This document shows, one piece after another, positions 26,895 through 36,170 of a stretch of 64,000 nt of DNA. The position numbers were made by a program, and so were the translations under genes. Numbering within the stretch: position 1 is the first letter of the stretch; every line of letters begins with the position of its first letter. The notes below the pieces were generated by a model that ran no database searches, was not told where the DNA came from, and saw nothing but the letters and a program-made list of their open reading frames with translations. The stretch spans positions 207,562 through 271,561 of the forward strand of contig JAEOTA010000081.1 of NCBI GenBank assembly GCA_016840085.1, in the 5' to 3' direction. This DNA comes from Promethearchaeota archaeon (GTDB taxonomy: Archaea; Asgardarchaeota; Lokiarchaeia; Sigyniarchaeales; SOKP01).

Positions 26895-27998
26895 ATGCCT
26901 TTAACTTTAGATGAAAAGATTGCTCTATTAAAAGAAGTTGGAGAAGAAATCATTGAATTAAATGAATTAAAAGAAATGATTCAATGGAAAATTGATCATA
27001 ATGAGGAAATCTATGCTTATGATGGATTTGAACCTTCTGGAGTGTTGACCATCGCTCAAGGGCTTTTAAGAGCAATTAATGTTAATAAAATTACTAAAGC
27101 AGGGATCAAATTCAAATTTTTAGTAGCCGATTGGCACGCTGCTGCCAATTTAAAATTTGGGGGGGATTTAGCAGTTATCAAGAAAGTAGGAGATTTCTTG
27201 ATTGAAACATGGAAAGTATGTAATATGGATTTAAGCAATGTTGAATTTATTTATGCTTCTGATCTAGTAAAAGAATCTTCATATTGGGAATTGGTATTAA
27301 AAATAGCTATTAATAGTTCCTTAAACAGAGTTAAAAGATGTACTCAAATAATGGGAAGAAGTGAGTCAGAAAAGCTTTCTGCTTCACAAATTCTTTATCC
27401 TTTAATGCAAGCAGCAGATATTTTCTATCTTCCTGCAGATATATGCCAACTAGGAATGGATCAAAGAAAAGTAAATATGTTAGCAAGAGAGCTTGCAAAA
27501 AGGTTGGATAGACCAAAACCTGTTGCAATTCATCATCATATGTTAATGGGATTATATAAACCACCTGCTACTGATTTGAACGGAATAGAAAGAACAATAG
27601 AAATCAAAATGTCAAAATCGGACCCAGATTCAGCTGTTTTTATGTTAGATTCTCCAGATGATGTAAAACGCAAAGTAAATAAGGCATATTGTCCTCCTAA
27701 ACAAGTTGTTGAAAATCCTGTCCTGGAATATTGCAAATATATAATTTTCGAGCTTGTTGATGTTTTTAAAGTCGAGAGACCTGAAAAATATGGTGGTAAT
27801 GTTGAATATCTCTCATATGAGGAGCTGGAAAAAGATTACCATGAAGGAAAGTTGAATCCACCCGATTTGAAACCAGCAGTAATATATTATTTAAACCAAT
27901 TATTAAAACCAGTAATAGAACATTTTGAAAAAGATGAAAATGCCCATAAATTATATGAATTTGTCCAAGCAGAATATAAAAAACATAGAACTAACTAA
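26895..27998 (+). CDS. tyrS: Tyrosyl-tRNA synthetase, archaeal/eukaryotic type
   Basis: Class I aminoacyl-tRNA synthetase charging tRNATyr. Start is ambiguous: GTG at 26883 adds four residues (MNDN) and ATG at 26895 gives 367; the ATG is preferred because AAAGTGA sits just upstream as a possible ribosome-binding site. The Rossmann start is YAYDGFEPSGVLTIAQG, the tyrosine-pocket and HIGH-like region; ADWHAAANLKFGG follows, and the signature loop is KMSKSDPDS (about 238-246). The short C-terminal anticodon-binding helical domain is typical of archaea. The acyl-CoA synthetase alpha gene starts 22 bp after the stop. Confidence 0.92.
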   Translation: MPLTLDEKIALLKEVGEEIIELNELKEMIQWKIDHNEEIYAYDGFEPSGVLTIAQGLLRAINVNKITKAGIKFKFLVADWHAAANLKFGGDLAVIKKVGDFLIETWKVCNMDLSNVEFIYASDLVKESSYWELVLKIAINSSLNRVKRCTQIMGRSESEKLSASQILYPLMQAADIFYLPADICQLGMDQRKVNMLARELAKRLDRPKPVAIHHHMLMGLYKPPATDLNGIERTIEIKMSKSDPDSAVFMLDSPDDVKRKVNKAYCPPKQVVENPVLEYCKYIIFELVDVFKVERPEKYGGNVEYLSYEELEKDYHEGKLNPPDLKPAVIYYLNQLLKPVIEHFEKDENAHKLYEFVQAEYKKHRTN

Positions 27999-28020
27999 AA
28001 AACAGAAGAGGAGTATTAAA

Positions 28021-29487
28021 ATGTCAGATAATCATGTAGTTGATATATTTTTGAATCCAAAATCAGTAGCAGTAATTGGAGCATCAAAAAACCCTATGAA
28101 GGGTGGATATCGTATTATAAATAATCTAATCGTCAACAATTATAAAGGAAAGATCTTTCCTGTGAATCCTAACTCAGATGGTGAAGTTTTCAATTTAAAA
28201 TTTAAGAAATCAATATTAGAAATTGAAGAAGAAGTCGATTTAGCAATTTTTTATGTAGCTAACCGGATTATTCCAGAAATATTAAGAGATTGTATCAATA
28301 AACGTGTTAAAGCAGCACTTATTGAAACGTCAGGATTTGAAGAAGTGGGGGAAAAAGGACTTAAATTGAGAGATGAAATATTGAAAATAACAGATAGTTT
28401 TTCTAAGATACGGATTGTAGGTCCGAATTGTATGGGTCTCACAAAGATTGATGGAGATAGTGATAGTGAAGAAAGAGGTGGATTTTTTTCAGGTTTTGGT
28501 GTTTTTAATAAATATCGACGAGGAAACATAGCAATTATAACTCAATCAGGAATGTTAAATGGAGGATATCTAATGAACCTGATGCGAAATTACCCTGATT
28601 TAGGAATTAGATATTCATGTTCAATAGGTAATAAAATGGATTTAAGTGAAATAGAATTTTTGGAGTACTTTCTTGATGATCCTACTGTAAATGTTATAGC
28701 TTTGTATCTTGAATCTTTTAAAGATCCTCGGAAATTTATTGAATTATGTAAGAAAACGAAAAAAATTCCTAATAAAACAATTATATTATTAAAAGGCGGA
28801 ATCACACCTTTAGGGCAAAAAGCTTCTTTAAGTCATACAGGTTCGCTAGCAGAAAGTAATCAACTAATCAATGCTATAATTAAACAATCAGGTATAATTC
28901 AAGCAGAAAATTTGCACGATTTATTTCAATACACCAGAACCTTTTCAATGATATATAAATCTGGAAAAAAATTACCTACATATGGTAAAGTATCTATGAT
29001 GGCAGGATCTGGTGGAGCTGGCACTATTTCTGCTGATCTAACAATGAAATATGGATTAACCTTTCCAATTATGGGAGAAAAGACATATCAGGTTTTGAAA
29101 GATCTCTATCCTGAATGGATGCCTCCAAATCGATTCGCACTTCTAGATTTATGGCCAACATTTGAAAAAGCGATGATGAACAACATCAGTCAAAAAGATG
29201 TAATGACAAAGATTTGGAAAGCAGTATTAGATGATCCTAAAATTGAAGGAGTCTTTAATATGATGTTCGTATCAAAGCGATTTAGTAATAGGTATGATGT
29301 TGAAGAAATGACACAGTATAAAACAGATAAGATAATATTTATGTGGATGGTTGGTGATATTCACGGAGTTCAGCGTATGACAAAATTATTTAATAAAAAT
29401 AATATCCCTACTTTTCCGTCATTAGAAGAGATGATAAAAAATTTCTCAATATTAGTTCAAGAGTCAAAAAGTAAAAGTAAAAAATAA
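28021..29487 (+). CDS. ADP-forming acyl-CoA synthetase, alpha (CoA-binding/ligase) subunit
   Basis: NDP-forming acyl-CoA synthetases convert acyl-CoA, ADP and Pi to acid and ATP, the main substrate-level phosphorylation step of many fermenting archaea. I chose the ATG at 28021 because AGAGGAGTATTAAA gives a strong ribosome-binding site; an upstream start would overlap tyrS. The 488 residues include the CoA-binding Rossmann segment VAVIGASKNPMKGG, a middle succinyl-CoA-synthetase-like region (NIAIITQSGMLNGG) and LSHTGSLAES, where H272 fits the phospho-His position of the family. No ATP-grasp domain follows; that partner function may be supplied by the separate gene at 53260-53958. Acyl specificity unknown. 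Confidence 0.87.
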   Translation: MSDNHVVDIFLNPKSVAVIGASKNPMKGGYRIINNLIVNNYKGKIFPVNPNSDGEVFNLKFKKSILEIEEEVDLAIFYVANRIIPEILRDCINKRVKAALIETSGFEEVGEKGLKLRDEILKITDSFSKIRIVGPNCMGLTKIDGDSDSEERGGFFSGFGVFNKYRRGNIAIITQSGMLNGGYLMNLMRNYPDLGIRYSCSIGNKMDLSEIEFLEYFLDDPTVNVIALYLESFKDPRKFIELCKKTKKIPNKTIILLKGGITPLGQKASLSHTGSLAESNQLINAIIKQSGIIQAENLHDLFQYTRTFSMIYKSGKKLPTYGKVSMMAGSGGAGTISADLTMKYGLTFPIMGEKTYQVLKDLYPEWMPPNRFALLDLWPTFEKAMMNNISQKDVMTKIWKAVLDDPKIEGVFNMMFVSKRFSNRYDVEEMTQYKTDKIIFMWMVGDIHGVQRMTKLFNKNNIPTFPSLEEMIKNFSILVQESKSKSKK

Positions 29488-29502
29488 TACGGTTATAATA
29501 CT

Positions 29503-30126
29503 ATGCGAATCTTATGCATTGGGGATTCACATATACCTAATAGAGCTAAAGATCTCCCTGAACAAATATATAATAAATTAAATGATTTATCTAAAGAAGA
29601 ATTATTTGATTATACTTTCTTTACTGGAGATATAATTAATTATCCCGAGTTAATAGACTATTTGAAATTAAAAACTAAAAATAGTTTGTTTATAGTTATA
29701 GGAAACATGGATTATTATTATGGAAATCGAGATTCTCCCATGTATCAAGAATTAGATATCTTTTTTGAAGATACTTCTAAATTAATTATAGGTTTAACTC
29801 ACGGAGCAAAAATAAAACCAAGGGGAAATCAAACTCAATTAGAAAAACTTGCTATTGAAAATAAATATCAAATATTAGTATCTGGTCACACTCATAAGGA
29901 AGAAATTGTTCTTACAAAAAAGGGTATTTTGCTAATCAATCCTGGAAGTGTTACAGGTGCATGGTCTTTTCTAGCAACTGGTAATCCTTCCTTTGTAGAA
30001 TTATACATCAATAAAAACACAAAAGAAATTGAAGTAAATTTATTTCAAAAACAAAAGCAAACAAGGGAGATTAAACATTTCAAATATAATTACATCCTGA
30101 AGAATGATAAGATTCAAAATAAATAA
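29503..30126 (+). CDS. Vps29-like / YfcE-family metallophosphoesterase
   Basis: 207-residue calcineurin-like phosphoesterase of the small MJ0936/YfcE family. Metal-site residues are D8 and H10 (IGDSHIP), D43 (TGDI), N68 (IGNMD), H100 (LTHG) and H129/H131 (SGHTH). Features shared with the eukaryotic retromer subunit Vps29 are GDSHIPNRAKDLP at the start, the absence of a catalytic His in GNMD, and the ending INPGSVTGAWSFL followed by PSFVELYI, which parallels the Vps29 INPGSATGA and PSFVLMDI segments. It lies 15 bp after the acyl-CoA synthetase alpha gene. It may be a phosphodiesterase or a scaffold; prokaryotic relatives with the same start motif exist, so a retromer role is inference. Confidence 0.85.
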   Translation: MRILCIGDSHIPNRAKDLPEQIYNKLNDLSKEELFDYTFFTGDIINYPELIDYLKLKTKNSLFIVIGNMDYYYGNRDSPMYQELDIFFEDTSKLIIGLTHGAKIKPRGNQTQLEKLAIENKYQILVSGHTHKEEIVLTKKGILLINPGSVTGAWSFLATGNPSFVELYINKNTKEIEVNLFQKQKQTREIKHFKYNYILKNDKIQNK

Positions 30127-30213
30127 TAGAATGTTCTTGTCTTCTGTTTAAACTAAATTTCTTTTTTTAACTCAACAATATATGCTGAGTAATAATGAAT
30201 TGCTAATATGTTT

Positions 30214-30621
30214 TTAATCCAAAACAATAATTTTGGGGAGTTTTAATCGCATACCAAGATTGTACTTGCCATCTGAGCCTTTTGAAAACCTTAATTTATT
30301 ATATCCAAACCTATTCTTTTTAAATAACATATGAAGTGTTGAATTTTCTCCATTTGCAAAAAATAATAAATCTTCTGGAGTAATCATAACTTCCAAGTCA
30401 TATTCCTCCAATTTTCCGCTTTTCATATTAAAACTTCCTTCTTCTGCTATTAAACTTAACCAAAAGTAAAGGTCTTCTTCAATTTGTAATCCTAAATTTA
30501 TCTTTGCTTTAAAATTATTCAATAATTTTACATTATTAGAATTCTTTCTCTTATCCTTTATTATGCTTTCAATTGTTTGTTGAAAGGTAATAAAGAGATT
30601 TTCTTTTTCTTCTTCTTTCAT
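30214..30621 (-). CDS. Hypothetical SCP2-like domain protein
   Basis: 135 residues, not confidently recognised. The order of elements (N-terminal helix, LYFWLSLIAEEGSFNM, then LEVMITPEDLLFFANGENS, then RFSKGSDGKYNLGMRLKLPKI) resembles SCP2-fold lipid-binding proteins, in which a beta sheet is followed by a D-L-x-x-F-A-x-G helix and a terminal helix. It converges on the Vps29-like gene and is divergent from the iron alcohol dehydrogenase. Call is tentative. Confidence 0.55.
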   Translation of the reverse strand: MKEEEKENLFITFQQTIESIIKDKRKNSNNVKLLNNFKAKINLGLQIEEDLYFWLSLIAEEGSFNMKSGKLEEYDLEVMITPEDLLFFANGENSTLHMLFKKNRFGYNKLRFSKGSDGKYNLGMRLKLPKIIVLD

Positions 30622-30805
30622 TTTCTCTCTAGCTTATATTATATATTTTGAATATATCCCCTTATATTCGTTTTTAAATCAAACAAATAATATTTGATAT
30701 ATTATTTATTAAATTTAATAAAAAAATAAATATTATTTACAATTTAAAGAATTATTTTTATTGTTTTAAATCTAAAATTATTGAAATTAAAGGTGAAAAA
30801 TGTAA

Positions 30806-32005
30806 ATGTGGTATTTTTATAGCCCTAACATAATATTTGGTGAAGAAGCTTTAGATTTTTTTGAAAATATAAGGGGAAAAAAATGTTTTATCGTTACTGA
30901 TAAAATTATTGAGGATTTAGGACTTTTAAGAATCTTAACTGAAAAGTTAGACAAATGTCAAAGGGTGTATACAGTTTTTAACGAAGTACTTCCAGATCCA
31001 AGAGAAGAAAGTGTTTTAAAAGCTAGAGAAATGTGTATTGATTATTCACCTGATTTAATTATTGCACTAGGAGGTGGTTCTGTTATAGATACTGCAAAAG
31101 CAGTTTGGTGTCTATATGAATTTCCAGAATATACTCTTGATGATATTCAAGTTAATAACAATGAATTATATGCAATGGGCAAAAAGTCAAAATTAATTGC
31201 GATCCCTACTACTTCTGGAACAGGAGCTGAAACAACAAATGTTGCAGTTATATCAAGATATGAGTATAATGTGTGGAGAAAACTTTTTTGCATGCATAAA
31301 GGTCTAGTCCCTACTTATGCCATTGTTGACCCAATATTTCCTAAAAAAATGCCTCCTAAATTAACAATATATACTGCTTTTGATGCTTTAGCACATTCGG
31401 TTGAAGGGTTGGTAACTCTCTGGAGAAATGAATTCAGTAATGCTTTATGCTTAAAAGCTATAGAGCTTATATTTAAATATTTGCCAATAACTTATAATAA
31501 TGGAGAAAATGAGGAAGCAAGGGATTATATGCATCAAGCAGCGAGCATATCGGGATTAGCTTTTGGAAATGCTCAAGTTATACTTGCACACACGTTAGGT
31601 CATAGCTTTGGCTCTATTTTTCATATTTCACATGGTGAAGCATGTGGTATTTCTCTTCCTTACGCTGTACAATATGTTTTAAATGATCCTGAAGGAGCGG
31701 CAGATACAATAAAGATTTATGCTAAATTAGCAAAACAGTTAGGTTGGGCTAAATGGAATGAAGAAAATAAAAAGGCAGCTTATAAAGTAGTAGAAAGGAT
31801 TAAAGAACTCCAAAAAGAAGTTAATTTTCCTACAAAGCTTAAAGAAACAGGTGTTTCAGAAGAAGATTTTGAAAAATATCTTAAAACGTTAATTTTATTA
31901 TGCTTTCAAGATTCTACTGGCGTATTAGGCCCAAGAGCTCCAAGTAAGGACGAATTTGAAAGACTATTTAGGTATGCATATGAAGGGAAAGATATTGATT
32001 TTTAG
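30806..32005 (+). CDS. Iron-containing (class III) alcohol dehydrogenase
   Basis: NAD(P)-dependent alcohol/aldehyde interconversion. 399 residues from an ATG preceded by AAAGGTGA. N-terminal Rossmann-like domain with ALGGGSVIDTAKAV (GGGS at 89-92) and PTTSGTGAETTNVAVI; C-terminal helical metal domain with ligands D193 and H197 (AFDALAHSVEG), H262 (LAHTLGH) and H276 (ISHGEACG). All four metal ligands are present. Two T-rich runs after the stop could terminate transcription. It may regenerate NAD by reducing aldehydes that AOR or CoA-linked enzymes produce; that link is inference. Confidence 0.93.
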   Translation: MWYFYSPNIIFGEEALDFFENIRGKKCFIVTDKIIEDLGLLRILTEKLDKCQRVYTVFNEVLPDPREESVLKAREMCIDYSPDLIIALGGGSVIDTAKAVWCLYEFPEYTLDDIQVNNNELYAMGKKSKLIAIPTTSGTGAETTNVAVISRYEYNVWRKLFCMHKGLVPTYAIVDPIFPKKMPPKLTIYTAFDALAHSVEGLVTLWRNEFSNALCLKAIELIFKYLPITYNNGENEEARDYMHQAASISGLAFGNAQVILAHTLGHSFGSIFHISHGEACGISLPYAVQYVLNDPEGAADTIKIYAKLAKQLGWAKWNEENKKAAYKVVERIKELQKEVNFPTKLKETGVSEEDFEKYLKTLILLCFQDSTGVLGPRAPSKDEFERLFRYAYEGKDIDF

Positions 32006-32011
32006 TTTAAA

Positions 32012-32028
32012 TTTTTATTTTTTATTTT
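32012..32028 (+). terminator. T-rich terminator after iron alcohol dehydrogenase
   Basis: T5, T6 and T4 runs within 25 bases after the stop codon on the coding strand. Plausible archaeal terminator. Confidence 0.4.
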
Positions 32029-32177
32029 CTTAAAAAATTCATTTTTCAATAATCAAATTTCTTATTTGTTTCGTCAAACAGTAATTATGTTAAACATAAA
32101 TATTACGATATGATATTATCTTTTTAAAGAATTCTTAAAATTATTTTTACTAAGAAATTATTACAATAGTAAATGAC

Positions 32178-33911
32178 ATGACAATTCCTGAAAATGAAAA
32201 AGAAACTCTTGAGTTATTGGAGAAACATATAGGAAAGTCAATATGGGAAGTAACAGAATTGGAACGTTATAGATTTGGTTACTATGTACAAAATGATCAT
32301 ATTATTGGTTTATCTCTTTTTTCTTGTGGGTTATCTACTATTCCTGAAGAGATAAAGTCATTTTCTTCACTTAAAGAATTCTATTTAAGAGGAAATAATT
32401 TAAGATCGATTCCAGAAGAATTATGTGCTCTATCTTCACTGGAAATATTAGATTTAAGTGAAAATCATTTATCAAAATTACCAGATTTCATTAATTTGTT
32501 ATCTAATCTTAGAGAATTGGATTTAGAATCAAATAATTTAGCGGATATACCTGAAACAATGGGAAATATTTCATCTCTTGAACTTTTAGACTTAAGTGAA
32601 AATGAAATTATAGAGATACCATATTCTTTAGGAAATTTAATAAATTTAAAGACTTTAGATCTAAGTGGAAATAATATTGATTCTCTTCCAGATTCAATTG
32701 GTTCACTAAGATCCTTAGAAATATTATATTTAGGAAATAATAAGTTAAATACATTTCCTGAGTCAATTGGTTCATTAACATCATTGAAAAGATTGAATTT
32801 AAGAAATAATCGTATAAAAACACTGCCAGAAAGTATAGGCGATTTATCATTATTAAGTTCTTTTTTCTTAAAAGGAAACAGTCTAGAAAGCCTTCCTAAT
32901 TCAATAGGGAAATTAAATAATTTGATATATTTAGGCTTTACATCAAATAGACTAACTTCTCTTCCTGAAAGTATTGGTTCTCTTACCTCATTAGAAAATT
33001 TAAGTGTTTCCTCGAATAATTTAATTAAACTTCCCAATTCAATAGGTTCTCTTACATCTTTATTAAGATTAGAAATCTCAGACAATAAGTTAAAAAATTT
33101 ACCAGATTCAATTGGAGAATTATCGTCTCTTCAAATATTACGATGTGACCGCAATCAATTAACAGAGATCCCAGACTCAATAGGAGAACTAGAAAAATTA
33201 GAAATTTTAATACTTGAAATAAATAATTTAAGAAAGTTACCTGAATCAATAAACCAATTGAAGTCTCTTAGAGAATTAAATCTATATGACAATAAAATTG
33301 AAACTTTAACAGAATCTATAGGTGATCTTCCATCATTAGAAATATTGGATTTGGAAAAAAATGAATTGAAGGAACTCCCAGAGTCTATAGGTTCACTTGG
33401 TTCACTTTTAGAGCTGGATATATCTACAAATAAATTAGAAAGTGTCCCCCAAACTATTGGTTCACTTCCTTTAATAAAAAACTTAATGCTTGGGTTCAAT
33501 AAACTAAAAATCATACCAAAATCTTTAGGATTCCTTACATCGCTTGAAATCTTAGATTTAGGAAAAAATAATTTAATAGAAATTCCCGAAACCATAGGTT
33601 CTCTTACGTCACTAAAACATTTATATTTATATTACAATGAAATCGAAAATATTCCAGAATCAATCGGTTCATTGAATTCTTTAAAATATCTATATTTAGG
33701 TAATAATAGATTGAATGCACTTCCAGAATCAATAAGATATCTTAAAAACTTAAAATATTTGTTTTTAAGGACAAATAATCTGACAAAATTGCCAGAATCA
33801 TTAGAAGCATTACCATCTCTTCAATATTTAAATATCGAAAAAAATAATCTAAAAGGATACTTAGACTTGTTAGATAAATTAGAAATAAAAGGTATTAAAA
33901 TTTTAAAATAA
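32178..33911 (+). CDS. Leucine-rich-repeat protein with about 23 repeats of 23 residues
   Basis: 577 residues with no signal peptide or membrane segment, so probably cytosolic. Residues 1-47 form a cap (KETLELLEKHIGKSIWEV). After that nearly the whole protein is a regular 23-residue LRR of the pattern LPESIGSLTSLExLDLSxNxL, which I count 22-23 times to the C-terminus. This bacterial/eukaryotic Shoc2- or ROCO-like LRR type forms a curved solenoid for protein binding. The regular spacing and near-identical units (ESIGSLTSL recurs) point to expansion by internal duplication. No GTPase or kinase domain is attached. Partner unknown; LRR proteins are abundant in Asgard genomes. Confidence 0.92.
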   Translation: MTIPENEKETLELLEKHIGKSIWEVTELERYRFGYYVQNDHIIGLSLFSCGLSTIPEEIKSFSSLKEFYLRGNNLRSIPEELCALSSLEILDLSENHLSKLPDFINLLSNLRELDLESNNLADIPETMGNISSLELLDLSENEIIEIPYSLGNLINLKTLDLSGNNIDSLPDSIGSLRSLEILYLGNNKLNTFPESIGSLTSLKRLNLRNNRIKTLPESIGDLSLLSSFFLKGNSLESLPNSIGKLNNLIYLGFTSNRLTSLPESIGSLTSLENLSVSSNNLIKLPNSIGSLTSLLRLEISDNKLKNLPDSIGELSSLQILRCDRNQLTEIPDSIGELEKLEILILEINNLRKLPESINQLKSLRELNLYDNKIETLTESIGDLPSLEILDLEKNELKELPESIGSLGSLLELDISTNKLESVPQTIGSLPLIKNLMLGFNKLKIIPKSLGFLTSLEILDLGKNNLIEIPETIGSLTSLKHLYLYYNEIENIPESIGSLNSLKYLYLGNNRLNALPESIRYLKNLKYLFLRTNNLTKLPESLEALPSLQYLNIEKNNLKGYLDLLDKLEIKGIKILK

Positions 33912-34056
33912 TAAAATCTATCTTATAAGATCTCTGTATTTTATTTTTAAAACTATTATCTTAGTTTAAACTACTATTTTATTATTAGTAATTATTTTAC
34001 TGCACGATATTCCTTATAGGTTTAGTAATTTTAAAACAATATAATTTAAATATTAA

Positions 34057-36096
34057 ATGGAGTTAGTTAAAACTATGGATATTTCAAAAGCTATGAAAAT
34101 TAAGTTATCAGAGGAATTACCTCCATATCCAAAATTCGTAGAAGGGATAAGAAGAGCACCGTCTCGGGGATTTAAACTTACTCCTGCTCAAACAAAGCTA
34201 GCTCTTAAAAATGCTTTGAGATATATTCCGCCAGTTTTACATGAAAAATTAGTTCCAGAGTTTTTAGAAGAATTAATTACTAGAGGACGAATTTATGGGT
34301 ATAGATTCAGACCTGAGGGACATATTAAAGCAAAATCTATAGATGAATATAAGGGAAATATTCTTGAAGGTAAAGCTTTGCAAGTTATGATAGATAATAA
34401 TTTAGACTTTGATGTGGCACTTTACCCTTATGAATTAGTTACATATGGAGAAAGTGGGCAAGTATTTCAAAATTGGATGCAATATCGCATAATAAAAATG
34501 TATCTTGAAGAAATGACTGAAAATCAAACTCTTATTGTAGCCTCAGGGCATCCTATAGGCCTTTTCCCTACTTCACCTACTACACCCAGAGTAATTTCTA
34601 CTAATGGATTAATGGTTGGCATGTTTGATAATCCTGATGATTTTAATTTGGTAGCAGCTTTAGGCGTCGCTAATTATGGTCAGATGACAGCCGGAGGTTG
34701 GATGTATATTGGACCTCAGGGAATTGTGCATGGTACCTATATTACGTTATTAAATGCAGCGCGGTTATATCTTAAAATCCCACAGGATAAAGATTTAAAA
34801 CGGATTCTATATTTATCTTCTGGTCTTGGTGGTATGAGTGGAGCTCAAGCTAAGGCAGTAGAGATTGCAGGTGGGATTGGCGTCATTGCTGAAGTAGATA
34901 AATCAAGGATTAAAACTAGACATGAACAAGGATGGGTTTCTAAGATCTCGGATGATTTAGATGAAATTTTTAAATGGGTAGAGGATGCAAGGAAATCGGG
35001 TATACCTTTATCTATAGCGTATCATGGAAATATTGTGAATTTATGGGAATATGTGGTTGAAAATAATATAAAAGTAGAACTTGCATCAGATCAAACTTCT
35101 TGCCATGCTGTGTACGAAGGAGGATATACTCCTTATCAAATTAGCTTCAAAGAAGGAAGGGAGTTAATTAAAACTAACATCGAGAGATTCAAACAATTAG
35201 TAGATGAATCTTTAAAGGAAACCTTTAAACTTATTAAAATCATGAAAAATAGGGGAACTCACTTTTGGGATTATGGAAATTCTTTTATGAAAGCTGTATT
35301 TGATGCAGGAGCTAAAGAAATTGCAATAAATGGAACTGATCCTGCTGAAGGATTTATCTTTCCATCATATGTAGAAGATATTATGGGACCAATATGTTTT
35401 GATTATGGATATGGTCCATTTCGATGGGTATGTTTATCTGGAAAAGAAGAAGATTTGGATAAAACTGATCAGGCAGCGATGAGTTTTATTAATCCTGAGA
35501 GAAGAACTCAAGATAGAGATAATTATTATTGGATTAGAGACGCTAAAAAAAACAGGCTAGTTGTAGGGACAAAAGCTCGAATTCTATATGCTGATGCCAA
35601 AGAGCGTATCGATATCGCTCTTAAATTTAATGAATTAGTGAGGAAGGGAGAGATTGGGCCAATAATGTTAGGTAGAGATCATCATGATGTTTCTGGGACA
35701 GATTCACCTTTTAGAGAAACTTCAAATATCCGAGATGGAAGTAATGTGATGGCAGAAATGGCAGTTCATTGTTTTGCGGGGAATGCTGTTAGAGGTATGA
35801 CTTATGTAGTTTTATCTAATGGAGGTGGTGTAGGCATTGGAAAATGTTTTAACGGTGGTTTTGGCTTAGTTTTAAATGGATCTGAAAGAGTTGATAACAT
35901 TATCAAAAATGCTATTGAATGGGATGTTATGGGGGGTATAGCGAGAAGAAGTTGGGCTAGAAACCCTAATGCTTTTCAAACTGCTTATAATTGGAATATA
36001 GAAAATGAAAAGAGAGGGCATTTAACACTACCATTTATAGCAGAAGATACACTTTTAGATGAAATTGTTGAAGATTATTTAGATAAATTAGAGTAA
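34057..36096 (+). CDS. hutU: Urocanate hydratase
   Basis: Converts urocanate to 4-imidazolone-5-propanoate using tightly bound NAD+, second step of histidine degradation. 679 residues, nearer to the longer eukaryotic-type urocanase (about 676) than to the 555-residue bacterial form. NAD-site glycine region GLGGMSGAQAKAVEIAGG and the C-terminal stretch FAGNAVRGMTYVVLSNGGGVGIGK are visible; TGGGW-like QMTAGGWMYIGPQG is also typical. Start could be the ATG at 34057 or 34075. It is the first gene of a plus-strand hutU-hutH-hutI run (74 bp to hutH). Confidence 0.95.
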   Translation: MELVKTMDISKAMKIKLSEELPPYPKFVEGIRRAPSRGFKLTPAQTKLALKNALRYIPPVLHEKLVPEFLEELITRGRIYGYRFRPEGHIKAKSIDEYKGNILEGKALQVMIDNNLDFDVALYPYELVTYGESGQVFQNWMQYRIIKMYLEEMTENQTLIVASGHPIGLFPTSPTTPRVISTNGLMVGMFDNPDDFNLVAALGVANYGQMTAGGWMYIGPQGIVHGTYITLLNAARLYLKIPQDKDLKRILYLSSGLGGMSGAQAKAVEIAGGIGVIAEVDKSRIKTRHEQGWVSKISDDLDEIFKWVEDARKSGIPLSIAYHGNIVNLWEYVVENNIKVELASDQTSCHAVYEGGYTPYQISFKEGRELIKTNIERFKQLVDESLKETFKLIKIMKNRGTHFWDYGNSFMKAVFDAGAKEIAINGTDPAEGFIFPSYVEDIMGPICFDYGYGPFRWVCLSGKEEDLDKTDQAAMSFINPERRTQDRDNYYWIRDAKKNRLVVGTKARILYADAKERIDIALKFNELVRKGEIGPIMLGRDHHDVSGTDSPFRETSNIRDGSNVMAEMAVHCFAGNAVRGMTYVVLSNGGGVGIGKCFNGGFGLVLNGSERVDNIIKNAIEWDVMGGIARRSWARNPNAFQTAYNWNIENEKRGHLTLPFIAEDTLLDEIVEDYLDKLE

Positions 36097-36170
36097 TAAC
36101 TTTTAATTATTAATAATTCAAAATTGTTTTAATATAGTCAATTTAATATAAAATATAATGAGGAAATAAT

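Noticed and set aside
32465..33085. Long open frame on the minus strand inside the LRR gene
   Set aside because: It arises from the repeated codon pattern of the LRR units; its product is a low-complexity repeat without a start site or motif.
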